Origin: Mycoplasmopsis pullorum
Lineage (GTDB): Bacteria > Bacillota_I > Bacilli_A > Mycoplasmatales > Metamycoplasmataceae
Length of the DNA stretch: 64,000 bases
Direction: 5' to 3'
Assembly (NCBI RefSeq): GCF_001900245.1
Contig: NZ_CP017813.1
Span: 558,001-622,000 of the forward strand
Position numbers and translations under genes: made by a program. The first letter of the stretch is position 1, and each line of letters opens with the position of its first letter. The notes beneath the pieces are model-generated. The model did not search any database and had not been told where the DNA came from. It saw nothing but the letters and a program-made list of their open reading frames with translations. Shown one piece after another: positions 53,962 to 64,000 of the stretch.

Positions 53962-55584
53962 ATGCTAAAGAAAAAGATTAAGAGAAGAAAAAGAAGATTT
54001 TGAATTTTAACTATTTCTAATTTAAAAAGAGGTAAATACATTCAAATTGGATATTTAAGATAAAAAGGTCCTAAATTTTCTGTTAGAACTGGTTTAGGTT
54101 ACGCTCATACGTTTGAAAAATATCAAAAAGATGCAGTTAAAAAAATTAGAAAATTTGTTAGACATATACCAATATCAGTAGAAGTTGACGAGCTTTTAAA
54201 ATTGGTAAAAGAGAAATTTTTAAATAATGATGTAATTCTTTATCAATATTATGAAAAGCATATTGGATTTCAATTGGTTTGTGACTTTTTGAATCATTTT
54301 GACATTTTTAATGATCCTGAACAACTGAAGCTAAATAACATAAATACAGCTATGAAAAATCAAATTAATTTGTTTGTTCAAAAACAAATTAATTTCTCTA
54401 ATCGTTCTAAAATTCCTCAAATTCATAATAATAAAACAGATTCTTATCTTTCTTTATTCAAACTTTTTGATTATCTTTTTAAAAACAAAGATGAAATATT
54501 AAGAAGGTTAAATACTTTTCTCGCAAATAAACAAAAAAGTCAACTGAATATATTCTGATATGAAACACAAGTTACTGATTTTCAAACGTTTAGCGAACCA
54601 ATAATAGAAAAATTAAACTTCGAAGAGAATTTTTCATATAATCAGGAAAATAAAATTATTGTTGTTGCGACAAACGAAAACAACATTCCTGTGAATTATA
54701 AAATTTTCGATCGTACAAGCTACAGTTTTAACGATTTAATGTATTTTATTTCTCAAACTCAAGAAATATTTAAAATTCAAGATGTTACTATAGTAGGTGA
54801 TCGAAAATTATTAAAACCAGAAAATATTAAATTAGTTCAAGAAAAAGGATGAAATTATATCCTTTCTTATAGATTAAATTTTGCAAACGAAGAATTTAAA
54901 AACTCTATTTTAAATACTGTTAATCTCGAAAAACTTTTGAAGTTAAATAAAGTTAGACGAATTTTTACAAGCGAATTAATGAAAAATGAACGAGGAATTT
55001 TATCCCGCAAAATCGTTGCTTTTCTTCCTTTGCAAATTCAAAAAAATAGAGAATTTAGAAAGAAAATAATTGACAATTACTGTAAAAATCTCGAAAATAC
55101 AAATTTTGATTTAACAAAAAATAATAATGAACTTACATTAATTGAACAAGATAAAAAGTGTGACGGTCTTTATGTTTATGAGAGCAATATTAAAGATGTT
55201 GATGATTTAAAAATTGCATATTGATACTCAAGAAAAAATCAAGCTAAAGATGATTTAATATTCTTTGAATTGAATCTATTATTAAAACCAAATTATTTTG
55301 AAAATCTAAATCAAATTGATGGTTTTGTTCTTTTATGTTTATTAAATTCTTTCTTTTTCAAATTCTTGACTTTCAAAGTTAATGAGGTTATGAAATTCAC
55401 TCGTAAAGAAAAATTTACAGAAGAAAGATTATTTAATATTGTTACAAATGTAAAACAAATTGATGAGCTATTTGATGATAAGCTTGAAAGAGTTATCGAC
55501 TGAGAAAATCAAGATATTAAACAAAGTTGAAAAGACTATTATTTACTTCAAAATGTGTTAAATAAACTTAAATCAGAGTCATAA
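53962..55584 (+). pseudogene. IS1634-like transposase gene, interrupted and catalytically altered
   Basis: A 541-codon frame from ATG 53962 to TAA 55582-55584 with an in-frame TAA at codon 34 (54061-54063). The rest is open across TGA codons. Overall length and blocks (IGYLR, HIGFQLVCDFL, TIVGDRKLL, GWNYILSYRL, LKPNYFENLNQIDGFVLLCL) match IS1634-type transposases. The catalytic triad looks degraded: the usual first Asp block reads WYETQVTD and the third block lacks the W..E/FR pattern seen at 36564-36620. Only the GDR Asp is kept. No terminal inverted repeat was found by eye. Confidence 0.65.
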
Positions 55585-55666
55585 TCTGAATAGTTTATTT
55601 TTCATTTTAAAAAGACTTGTCATATCAAAAATTCAATTACATACTTAATAAAAAAATACTTTTTTA

Positions 55667-55672
55667 TATAAT
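55667..55672 (+). promoter_or_regulatory. -10 box of the obg-hisS-aspS operon
   Basis: TATAAT lies 27 nt before the obg ATG, upstream of AGGAG. Confidence 0.5.
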
Positions 55673-55699
55673 TTATATACTTATTAAAATAGGAGAAAT

Positions 55700-56965
55700 A
55701 TGGCACGTTTTATTGATGAAGTTTATATACAATTAAAGGCTGGAAAAGGTGGTGATGGAATGATTTCTTTCCGTCGCGAAGCGCATGTGGACAAAGGTGG
55801 ACCTGATGGTGGAGATGGTGGTCGCGGTGGTAATATTTATTTCGTTGCTGATCCGGGAAAAAACACTTTATTAAGCTTTTACAAAAGCAAACATATTACT
55901 GCAAAAGACGGTATTAAAGGTGGACCAAAAAACTTATATGGTGCCAACGCCGAAGATACTTACATTAAGGTACCAGTTGGTACTTTAGTTTATAACAAAA
56001 ACAAATTGGTCGCTGATATTATTGAAGAAAACAAACCTTATCTAGTTGCAGCCGGTGGTAAAGGTGGACGTGGAAATACAAAATTCAAAACTTCACGTAA
56101 TACTGCTCCACGTATTTGTGAAAATGGTTTACCTGGGGAAAAATACGAAGCAAGAATTGTTCTAAAAATTCTATCTGATGTTGGTGTTGTAGGAAAACCA
56201 AGTGCGGGAAAAAGTACTTTTTTATCTGTAATTTCTAATGCAAAAGCAAAAATTGCCGATTATGATTTTACTACATTAGTACCACAATTAGGAATGGTTG
56301 AATACCATGAAAATTCATTCACTGTAGCCGATTTACCGGGATTAATTAAGGGTGCTAGTTTAGGTAAAGGTTTGGGAATTCAATTTTTAAAACACATTGA
56401 ACGTTGTCGTGTTATTGCTCACATTATTGATTTTGGATCAGAAGAAAAGAATCCAATTGAAGATTATGAAGTAATTAATAATGAATTAAAAAACTATGAT
56501 TTAAAACTTGAGAAAAAAACACAAGTTATCATTGCAAATAAGAGCGATTTACCAAGTTTTGAAAAGCATTTTGAAGAATTTAGTCAAAAATATCCAGATT
56601 TAAAAGTAATTAAGATTTCTGCAATCAATAAAGAAAATATTAATTCTGTAAAAGATGCATTATGAAATGCAATTATTGAAAATAAAGCTACACCAGTTGA
56701 AGAACAAGAAGATCCTGAAATTACTATTGAATACGAACCGGACTACGAAATTTCAATCCCATACCGGGGACACTTTGAAATTACTGGTAAAAAAGTTGAA
56801 GAGTTGTATCACAAAATTCCATTAAACAGTTACGACAACTTATTGCGTTTTAATAATATTTTGAAAAAAATCGGTGTTTGGGACGAATTAATTAAAAACG
56901 ACATTGCCCCAGGGGACACTGTCAGAATTTACGGTTACGAATTCCAATGAGAGGACGAAGAATAA
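55700..56965 (+). CDS. obg: GTPase Obg
   Basis: A 421-residue GTPase for large-subunit ribosome maturation. It has the glycine-rich N-terminal Obg fold (about 1-157: [20 protein letters not shown]), then a G domain with G1 [10 protein letters not shown]3 [11 protein letters not shown]4 NKSD and G5 SAIN. A C-terminal OCT domain (about 350-421) ends in [17 protein letters not shown], reached through TGA-Trp codons. It is the first gene of an operon with hisS 3 nt downstream. Confidence 0.97.
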
Positions 56966-56968
56966 TTT

Positions 56969-58360
56969 ATGTTTAACAAAGTTAAAGGTACAATTGACTA
57001 TGATTTTTCACGTGAATCTGTAAAAAATCAAATGTACGAAAAATTTAGAAAAATAGTGGTTAATGCTGGATATAGAATGGTTGAAACCCCTATTCTTGAA
57101 AGTGCTAGCTTGTTTAAAAGAGCAGTAGAAAATAGCGAAATCGCAAACAAAGAAATGTATGAATTTTTAGATAAAGGTGATCGTTCAATCGTTTTAAGAC
57201 CAGAGGGGACAGCTTCGTTTGTACGCGCTTATGTAGAAAATAAATGATTCTCATATGCTGCTCAATTCCAAAAATTCGCTTACTTTGGTCCGATGTTTCG
57301 TTACGAACAACCTCAAAAAGGTCGTTATAGACAATTTTACCAAGCTGGAATTGAATTTATTGGTGAAAAAGATCCTTACAAAGATTTTGAGGTGATTAAA
57401 TTGGCTCATGAGTTTTTATATAACTATCGTAAAGGTCTTTCAGTATCTTTAAAAATCAATTCAATTGGTGATAAAGATTCTCGTGAGAATTATGAAAAAG
57501 CTCTTTACGACTTTTTAATCAAACATAAATCTGAATTATCAGAAAACTCTCAACAAAGATTAAAAGATAAAAAAGTATTGCGTATTTTGGATGACAAAGT
57601 CGATTCTAAATTAGAATTCATGAAAAAAGCTCCACGAATTTCTGATTATCTTTCGCAAGAAAGTTATGATTATTTTAATTCTTTAATCGAATTATTGAAT
57701 GAACAAAATATCGATTTCGAGATTGATTTGTCTTTAGTGCGGGGACTTGATTATTATGATGAAATAGTATTCGAATTCGAAGTGCAAAACAAAAAGAGTG
57801 CTAAGTCAGCCGTTATTGGTGGTGGTAGATATTCGAACTTAATCGCTGAAATTGGTGGACCACAAGTTTCAAGTATTGGTTTTGGAATTGGGATTGACCG
57901 TATCATCGACATTTTACAAGATGATCAAACATTTTATAAAAAATTAAGTAGTTATGAACGTGAATGTTCATTTTACATTAGTTTTGAAGATGAAAAAAAT
58001 AAAAATTCTTTATTTAATTTATATATAGATCTACATGTTTTCATGGCAAATGTTGAATCAATTAATTATGCTGATAACAACGTTAGATATCCAATTATTT
58101 TTGAATACAGTAAAAAGAAAAAAAACAAAGCTTTCGATATTGTTAAAAAGATTAATCCAATGTTCTGAATTTATGACCAAGGCGATTTTGCTGTTATTCA
58201 CAATTTAGTTAATGATAAAAAAACTAAAATTAATCTAAATGATGAAACTTTAGAAGATAAAGAATTATTATACAGCGCTATAGACTTTTTAGAAGTTTTC
58301 CAATATAAATCTGAAGCTTTAGAAGAAGAAAAAATGTCAGAACTTGATGATGAGGAATAA
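56969..58360 (+). CDS. hisS: Histidyl-tRNA synthetase
   Basis: A 463-residue class II enzyme. Motif 1 region RMVETPILESASLF, motif 2 FRYEQPQKGRYRQFYQ, the histidine-specific LVRGLDYYDEIVFE and GGGRYSNLI, motif 3 SIGFGIGIDRI. The C-terminal anticodon domain is diverged and acidic at the end (EEEKMSELDDEE). It sits between obg and aspS with 3-5 nt gaps. Confidence 0.97.
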
Positions 58361-58364
58361 TTAT

Positions 58365-60062
58365 ATGAATAAATCAATTAATAATAACCAACTTAGATTA
58401 ACCAACATTGGGGAAACTGTGACACTTTATGGTTGAGTCGCAAATAAAAGAAAATTCGGAGAATTGAACTTTGTGGACTTGCGGGACCGTTACGGGGTAA
58501 CTCAACTAGTTTTCAAAGAGCAAATTCATTTTTCAAAAGAATCAGTCTTAGAAGTTACAGGTTTAGTCGCAGAACGTAAAGATAAAAATCCCAACTTAAA
58601 CACCGGGGACATTGAAGTTATTGTTCAAGAATACAAAGTACTCTCAACCGCTAATGAATTACCTTTTTCAATTCGTGATGACATTGAAGTCAAAGAAGAT
58701 TTAAGATTAAAATATCGTTTCTTAGACTTAAGAAGACCAATTATGCAAAAAGGAATTATTCTAAAGAACCAAATTTTTCAAGGGATGCGTGAATTCCTAC
58801 AATCAAATGACTTTTTAGAATTAGAAACCCCTATTTTGGCTAAAGCGACCCCAGAGGGGGCACGTGACTTTTTAGTTCCAACACGTAACTATGATCAATT
58901 TTGAGCATTACCACAATCTCCACAATTATTTAAACAATTATTAATGGTATCTGGATTTGAACGTTACTACCAATTTGCTAGATGTTTCCGTGATGAAGAT
59001 TCAAGAAAAGACCGTCAACCTGAATTTACACAATTAGACATCGAGGTTAGTTTCTTAAGTGTTGAAAAATTCCAAGAAATTATCGAAAAAATGTTTCAAC
59101 ACTTTATGCGTAAAATTGGGATTGAAATTCAAATTCCTTTTCAAAGATTAAATTTTGACGACTGTATTCGTTTATATGGTAGTGACAAACCAGATTTAAG
59201 ATTTGATAAAACAATTGATGATATTGATTTCTTTTGTGCTAATAGCGACTTTAATATTATTAAAGACAAACCATCAAAAAGACTACTTCACATTGATGAA
59301 ATTATTTCAAAATCAGAATTTAAGAAATTAGAAGAAATCGCTAAGAAAAACAAAGTAAAATCACTATTTTACTTTACTTATGATCAACAAATTCAATCAA
59401 CTAACTTCGCAAACAAAGTTCCTGAAGCAGTTGAAGAATTATTAAAATCCAAAAATTATCAATCAGGTACCTATTTAATAGTTGCAGATAAATATGAAAA
59501 CGCTTCTCAAGCATTAGGTGCTTTGCGTGTTGAATTAAATAGTTGATATAACTGAGCTCGTGACGAGTACAATTTCTCATGAATCGTAAATTGACCAATG
59601 TTTGAATATGATGAAGAAAATGATAGTTGACAAGCTGCACACCATCCATTTACTCAATTTGATAATACTTTAGAAGAATTAGAAACTTTACCACGTGAAA
59701 AAATTCGTGCAAAAAGCTATGACTTAGTTCTTAATGGTTTTGAATTAGGTTCTGGCTCAGCCAGAATTTACGACAAACAAATTCAAGAAAGAATGTTCAA
59801 TCTAATTGGTATGGACGCTAAACAACAACAAGAAAAATTCGGTTTCTTCTTAAAAGCATTTGATTATGGTATTCCACCACACTGTGGGATTGGTTTAGGT
59901 ATGGACCGTTTAGTGATGATTTTATCAAACAATAAAACTATTCGTGATGTTATTCCGTTTCCAAAAAACGCAAAAAATCAAGACGTCTTTACCGAAGCAC
60001 CGAGCTCAATTGCACCTGAACAACTTCAAGAGTTGTTTATCAAAAAAGACAAATTCGAATAA
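58365..60062 (+). CDS. aspS: Aspartyl-tRNA synthetase
   Basis: A 565-residue bacterial-type AspRS: N-terminal OB anticodon domain (YGWVANKRKFGELNFVDLRD), motif 2 FRDEDSRKDRQPEFTQLDIE, a shortened GAD-like insertion (about 290-400), and motif 3 GIGLGMDRLVM. The hisS-aspS order is the usual bacterial pair. In-frame TGA codons occur at conserved Trp positions. It ends before a hairpin terminator. Confidence 0.97.
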
Positions 60063-60067
60063 TTTAA

Positions 60068-60100
60068 GAAATGCGTAAAAAATGCGCGTTTCTTTTTATT
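60068..60100 (+). terminator. Terminator after aspS
   Basis: GAAATGCG / CGCGTTTC (8 bp with one G-U pair), then TTTTTATTTTC. Confidence 0.7.
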
Positions 60101-60174
60101 TTCTTATTCGCTTAGTTGAATGTTTGATAAAATTAATTAATATAAATAAATTCGTTCTTTGAAAGGAAAATAAT

Positions 60175-61116
60175 ATGTCTCGATTTTTTAATTTTTTAAA
60201 CAAACCTAATGAAATTTTGAACAATTTTTTTGAACAGAAAAGGCGAAAAAATAATTTTTATCGAATCTTAATTAATTCTGTGTCTTTTTCAATATCAGAT
60301 ATCATTTTATCTTCCTTTTTAATAGCGATGTATTTGATATTAAAAGCAATTTTAACTTTTACTCCTTTAAGAATAATTAACATCAGTTTCGAATATATTT
60401 TTTATATTATTGTCGCTTTTTTTCTTACTTTAATACCTGCAATGATTACTGCTTTTCTGTGTGATTTTCTGAGTCTGTTTATCTCCGGAACAATCGGAAC
60501 TTATCACTGAGTCTATGCTATTACACCGCTTTTAGTTACTTTGTGTGCATTTATTTTCTTTAGCTTACTTCGCTCAAAATATAAATGAATCAAATTACTT
60601 TTACCATCAATTGTTATGGTGCTATCAACCTTGCTTTTCGCTGTGGTATTAGCAAAACAAATCAGTTTAATCGATTTTGAAAAAAGTACCTTGATTACAA
60701 TTTCAAAGACTTTTGTTTTTACAAAAGTTAGTTATTGAGTTTTGATCATCTTTTTCATATTATTCACACTTCTGACTATTTCTGTTTGTTTATTATCATT
60801 TTTTGCTCATAAAAAACAAAATAAGAAGTTGAATTATATTGCTATTTCAATCTCAATTGTTGTATTAATAATTGTCGTTTTCCGCTGAATTTACGGACCA
60901 TATGCATACATTACTTTTTATAATTACATTAATTCAATGAAAGAACCACGTAGATTCAAAACAATAGGGACTGATTATTTAATTTGAATGTACCGCTTTA
61001 TGTTTAAATCACTTTTTACTATTCCTATTTATGTACTAATTTTAGCCCCTCTAATGGTACCTTTCGCAATTTTAAGAGACCAATATTACGTATCGAATTA
61101 TCAAAATAAATATTAA
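60175..61116 (+). CDS. ECF-transporter S-component-like membrane protein
   Basis: A 313-residue protein with six or more membrane helices. The block IIVAFFLTLIPAMITAFLCD followed by FLSLFISGTIGTYHW resembles the substrate-binding S subunits of energy-coupling-factor vitamin transporters (folate or riboflavin type), which also have a conserved Asp and Gly-rich turn there. It is longer than a typical S component (about 180-200 aa), with an N-terminal polar extension and extra C-terminal helices. The substrate is unknown. AAAGGAAA precedes the ATG. Confidence 0.6.
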
Positions 61117-61125
61117 GGAGACATT

Positions 61126-61584
61126 ATGTCTAACGCACCAAAATTGAAAAATAGAAGAAAACTAAGAAAAGAGCTTGTTCAAGTTGTTTATAGTTTTATG
61201 TTGTTTAATGAAAAAGTTAACCACTTAAGAGCTTTTGAAGAATTTGATTTTTTAGATCGTGAACAAATTGAATTTTTAAAATATCTCGAAAATAACCAAC
61301 AATTTTTCCAAAATTTAATTATTAAATTTTGTGACCAAAATTGACCATGAGATAGAATTGATCCAGTTGTTCGTGCAATTTTATTGGTTGCTTGTGTTGA
61401 GTTTTTCAGAATTTCACAACCAAAAATAGTAATTAATGAAGCAATCGAAATGGTTAAAAGTTTCTTTATCCCAGAATCATTGGAAGTGAATAAATATGCT
61501 AAATTTGTAAATGCTGTTTTACAAAACATCTATAAATTATTGGTAATTTATGAATCAAAAGAACTTGCTAAACAACAAAAATAA
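61126..61584 (+). CDS. nusB: Transcription antitermination factor NusB
   Basis: A 152-residue all-helical NusB-type protein: N-terminal RRKLRKELVQVVYSFML, WPWDRIDPVVRAILLVACVE and PKIVINEAIEMVKSFF, then KFVNAVLQNIYK, all family signatures. It binds boxA of rRNA transcripts with S10; the TGTTCTTTG boxes at 31558 and 33240 are likely targets. AAGGAG lies 6 nt upstream. Confidence 0.92.
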
Positions 61585-62077
61585 AAAAAATACATTTTAT
61601 TATTTTCGTAATTCGAAATTCTTTAAAAAAATAAAACGTATTTATTATTTGACAATTTATAATTTCAAAACTTCTTGATATCATAAGGCTTTTGAGTTAT
61701 CACAAAATTTCTTTCAAATTAACAATTTAGCAGTAATTGATTATAAAACTTTCCAAAAAAATCTTAAAATCAATTCCAAACGAAGCTGAAACATATCAAT
61801 TCGAGAGTCGATCAAAGTGTTTTCAAACAAAGAAAATGAAGAACTATTAAAAAACTTTTTTATTTTTTTTATTTTACAAGTTTATAAGAAGTTTTACAAA
61901 CGGAAAATTTATAGTCGTGTTTTTCGTAACAATCCTTATTTTAAGTCAAAAACAAAATATGACCATATTGATTTAGACCATGTGAAAAGAAAATACTATT
62001 ATAAATTCTTAAAGAATATTGAAAATACACCTAATCATAATGAGTACATTATCAAGTTGTTAAAAATTCTAAACTAG
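61550..62077 (+). CDS. Conserved-type protein of unknown function after nusB
   Basis: A 175-residue, very basic protein rich in Phe, Tyr, Lys and Asn, starting MNQKNLLNNKNKKNTFYYFR inside nusB (35-nt overlap). A hydrophobic patch KNFFIFFILQVYKKFY (about residues 103-118) lies in the middle, and the C-terminus DHIDLDHVKRKYYYKFLKN is charged. There is no signal peptide. No family is recognised. Long open frame, TGA-Trp codons and tight coupling argue it is real. Confidence 0.65.
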
Positions 62078-62094
62078 AAAGGTCAATATTAATT

Positions 62095-63249
62095 ATGGAT
62101 AATTCTAAAATTCGAAGTCAATTTCCAATACTTAAAAACATAACTTATTTTGATTCGGCAGCTTTAGTTCTTAAACCCCAATGTGCAATTGATAGTTCAA
62201 ATGAGTTTTATACAAATTTTTCAATTTCTTCACGTACACAAGACACTCCACTTGGTAACTTTATCAATCAAAAAGTACACGAAACCAGACAAAAAACAGC
62301 AGATTTAATTGATGCTCAAAATGACGAAATAATTTTTACTAGCGGGACCACTCAATCTTTAAACACTTTAGCTCAAATGTTAGGGCCAATTGTGAATACA
62401 GATGATGTGATTTTGTTAAGTTCGTACAATCACAGTTCAAACATGATTCCTTGAATTGAACTTGCAAAAGCTAAGAAAGCGAAAATCATTTTTTCTGAAA
62501 ATATTGAAAAAGACATCAATCCAAAGGTTAAAATCGTTGCACTTGCACAAGAGACTAACAATTTTAATGTTAATTTTGATATCAAGAAAATTTATCAAAA
62601 ATGTTTAGAAAATGATGCTTTACTCATAAATGATGCAGCTCAATCCATTGCACATGAAAAATCATCCTTAAAATATGCACATGCTTTGGTATTTAGTACC
62701 AATAAATTATATGGACCAACCGGTTTAGGAGTTTTAGCAATTAAAAAACAATTACTTGCACAAATTAAACCTGTCGAGTACGGTGGTGGGACACTTAGTG
62801 CAATTGATCAAAATGCTAATTGGACACCTAAAAAAGGGATTCAAATTTATGAACCCGGTACACAAAACTTAGCTGGAATATTTATGTTTAATTCATCATT
62901 GGATTTCTTAAATACTGTAGGTTACGAACAAACGCAAGAAATATTAAAAGAATTAAGTTTATATTTGCATCAAGAATTAAAGAAAATAGAGAATGTTGAA
63001 ATTTACACTGCCCCCGGGGACAGCATCACTTTAATTAATGTCAAAAACGTTAACGCTCAAGATGTCGCAACATATTTAGGGACTAAAAATATTTATACAA
63101 TTGCCGGTATTTTTTGTGCTCCATACTTACGCAATATTCAATCACAACATTCTTTTTTAAGAATTTCACTTGGAATTTATAATACTTTCGAAGATATTGA
63201 TAAATTAATAAAAGAACTTAAGGAAGGTGGTGATTTTTATGCATTTTAA
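62095..63249 (+). CDS. sufS: Cysteine desulfurase, SufS type
   Basis: A 384-residue class V aminotransferase-fold PLP enzyme that removes sulfur from cysteine. It has TYFDSAALVLKP, TSGTTQSLN, the PLP pocket INDAAQSIAH, the Schiff-base Lys in STNKLYGPTGLGVL, and the active-site Cys in AGIFCAPYLR with RISLGIYNT. Its neighbour sufU begins 11 nt before its end, so it supplies a minimal SUF-type Fe-S system and possibly sulfur for ThiI. Confidence 0.93.
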
Positions 63250-63661
63250 TCCCAATCAAGCACGAGAAATTATTATGAATAACTATAGTTATGTATTAAA
63301 AAATAAAACAATTTTAAATCAACCAACTACAGTTTATTCAGATTCTTGTGCGGACACATTAATGTACGAAATTACTACTCAAGACGAACACATTAGTAAA
63401 ATTGATTTTAATGCAAAAGGTTGTGCAATTTTTTTAGCATCAACAAAAATCTTATTCGACTTAATTCAAAACAAGAGTTTTGAAGAAGCATTAAAAATTA
63501 TTGAATTGTTTCAAATTTTTGTAAACCAACAAAGAGAATTAAATGATGAAGAATTGTCACAAATTAGTGATTTATGAGTATTTTACAATGTCAAAACTCA
63601 TCTTAATCGAGTAAATTGTGCATTAGTTTCTGCAAATGAAATTAAATCAAAACTTATCTAA
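63239..63661 (+). CDS. sufU: Fe-S scaffold / sulfur acceptor SufU
   Basis: A 140-residue IscU/SufU-fold protein with three ligand cysteines in the right places: SDSCADTL, GCAIFLAST and NRVNCALV. A possible GTG start exists at 63227. The ATG at 63239 is preferred, giving the normal N-terminus FNPNQAREIIMNNY with AAGGAAGG upstream. In Firmicutes SufU takes sulfur from SufS. Confidence 0.92.
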
Positions 63662-64000
63662 TAAATTTATTTTTCATGTTGATTTTGATTCGTACTTTGT
63701 TAGTGTTGAACGTAAATTAAATCCTAAATTAAAAAACAAACCTGTTGGTATTGCTGCTAATTCAATTAAAGGTGCCGTCACTTCAGTAAGTTACGAACTA
63801 AAAAACAAAGGTATTAAGATAACAGATAAAGTCTACCACGTGCGTCAAATTGTCCCAGATGTGGTTATTGTAGAACCACATTTTAAAGAGTACAGAAATT
63901 TATCGAGTCAAATTTTTAATTTTGTTGCTCAAAATTATTGTAAAAAAATCGAAGTAGCTTCAATTGATGAATTTTACTTGGACGTAAGTGAAATTGTAAG
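63636..64000 (+). CDS. Y-family DNA polymerase (DinB/UmuC type), N-terminal part
   Basis: Starts 26 nt inside sufU and runs off the window. The first 121 residues show the catalytic HVDFDSYFVSVE (first Asp), GAVTSVSYELKNKGIKITDK of the finger, and SIDEFYLDVSE with the second Asp-Glu pair. It is a translesion polymerase; IV or V subtype cannot be decided from this part. Confidence 0.9.
   Translation, partial: MKLNQNLSNKFIFHVDFDSYFVSVERKLNPKLKNKPVGIAANSIKGAVTSVSYELKNKGIKITDKVYHVRQIVPDVVIVEPHFKEYRNLSSQIFNFVAQNYCKKIEVASIDEFYLDVSEIV

Noticed and set aside
53941-53973. Alternative start ATG at 53957 for the transposase
   Set aside because: That frame reads ATG TTA TGC TAA and stops after three codons.

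Overview
The window is a mollicute (Mycoplasma-type) chromosome segment. UGA is read as tryptophan in almost every gene, so all CDS below were assembled across in-frame TGA codons (genetic code 4). Base composition is very AT-rich outside the rRNA genes. The 16S-23S spacer holds no tRNA, no 5S gene follows the 23S, and the 16S sequence looks like the Hominis-type mycoplasmas. No species is assigned.

Layout. 1-570 is the end of a Cof-type HAD phosphatase. 583-7723 (minus) holds the peptidase PepO, phosphoglycerate mutase GpmI and a two-gene ABC exporter whose sequence motifs fit a heterodimer with one degenerate ATP site. 7829-12076 (plus) is an overlapping operon: tsaE-tsaB-tsaD (t6A tRNA modification), a HAD phosphatase, and one ORF that joins a choline-kinase-like domain to a second HAD phosphatase. 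Next come tuf, an alpha/beta hydrolase, an EzrA-like membrane coiled-coil protein overlapping thiI, tRNA-Tyr and tRNA-Gln, and the operon pta-ackA-coaD-engB-secreted protein (17572-21976). A histidine-rich lipoprotein (minus) is divergent from proS, followed by polC and crr (PTS IIA). A DJ-1-like protein and a membrane protein (minus) precede the 16S and 23S rRNA genes (31598-36295).

36381-38150 is a scar of decayed insertion-sequence pieces and a broken gene. 38151-53880 is a compact prophage of about 15.7 kb bounded by a 26-nt identical direct repeat, which lies inside a longer diverged repeat. Its rightward left arm carries a tyrosine integrase, small coiled-coil proteins and a PD-(D/E)XK-like protein. 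Its leftward arm carries DnaB-like helicase, SSB-like protein, large terminase, portal, head and fibre genes and small lysis-type proteins. The roughly 900 nt between the left repeat and the integrase are non-coding but highly structured, including a candidate small RNA with its own promoter and terminator. A disrupted, catalytically altered IS1634-like transposase (53962-55584) abuts the right end.

55700-64000 returns to housekeeping genes: obg-hisS-aspS, an ECF S-component-like membrane protein, nusB, an unrecognised gene, sufS-sufU and the start of a Y-family DNA polymerase gene.

The main points for follow-up are the prophage and its flanking repeats, its candidate sRNA, a possible frameshift in a head gene, the kinase-phosphatase fusion, and a DNA word (GGGACA/TGTCCC). 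That word looks strongly over-represented in the chromosomal genes in every reading frame and absent from the prophage.
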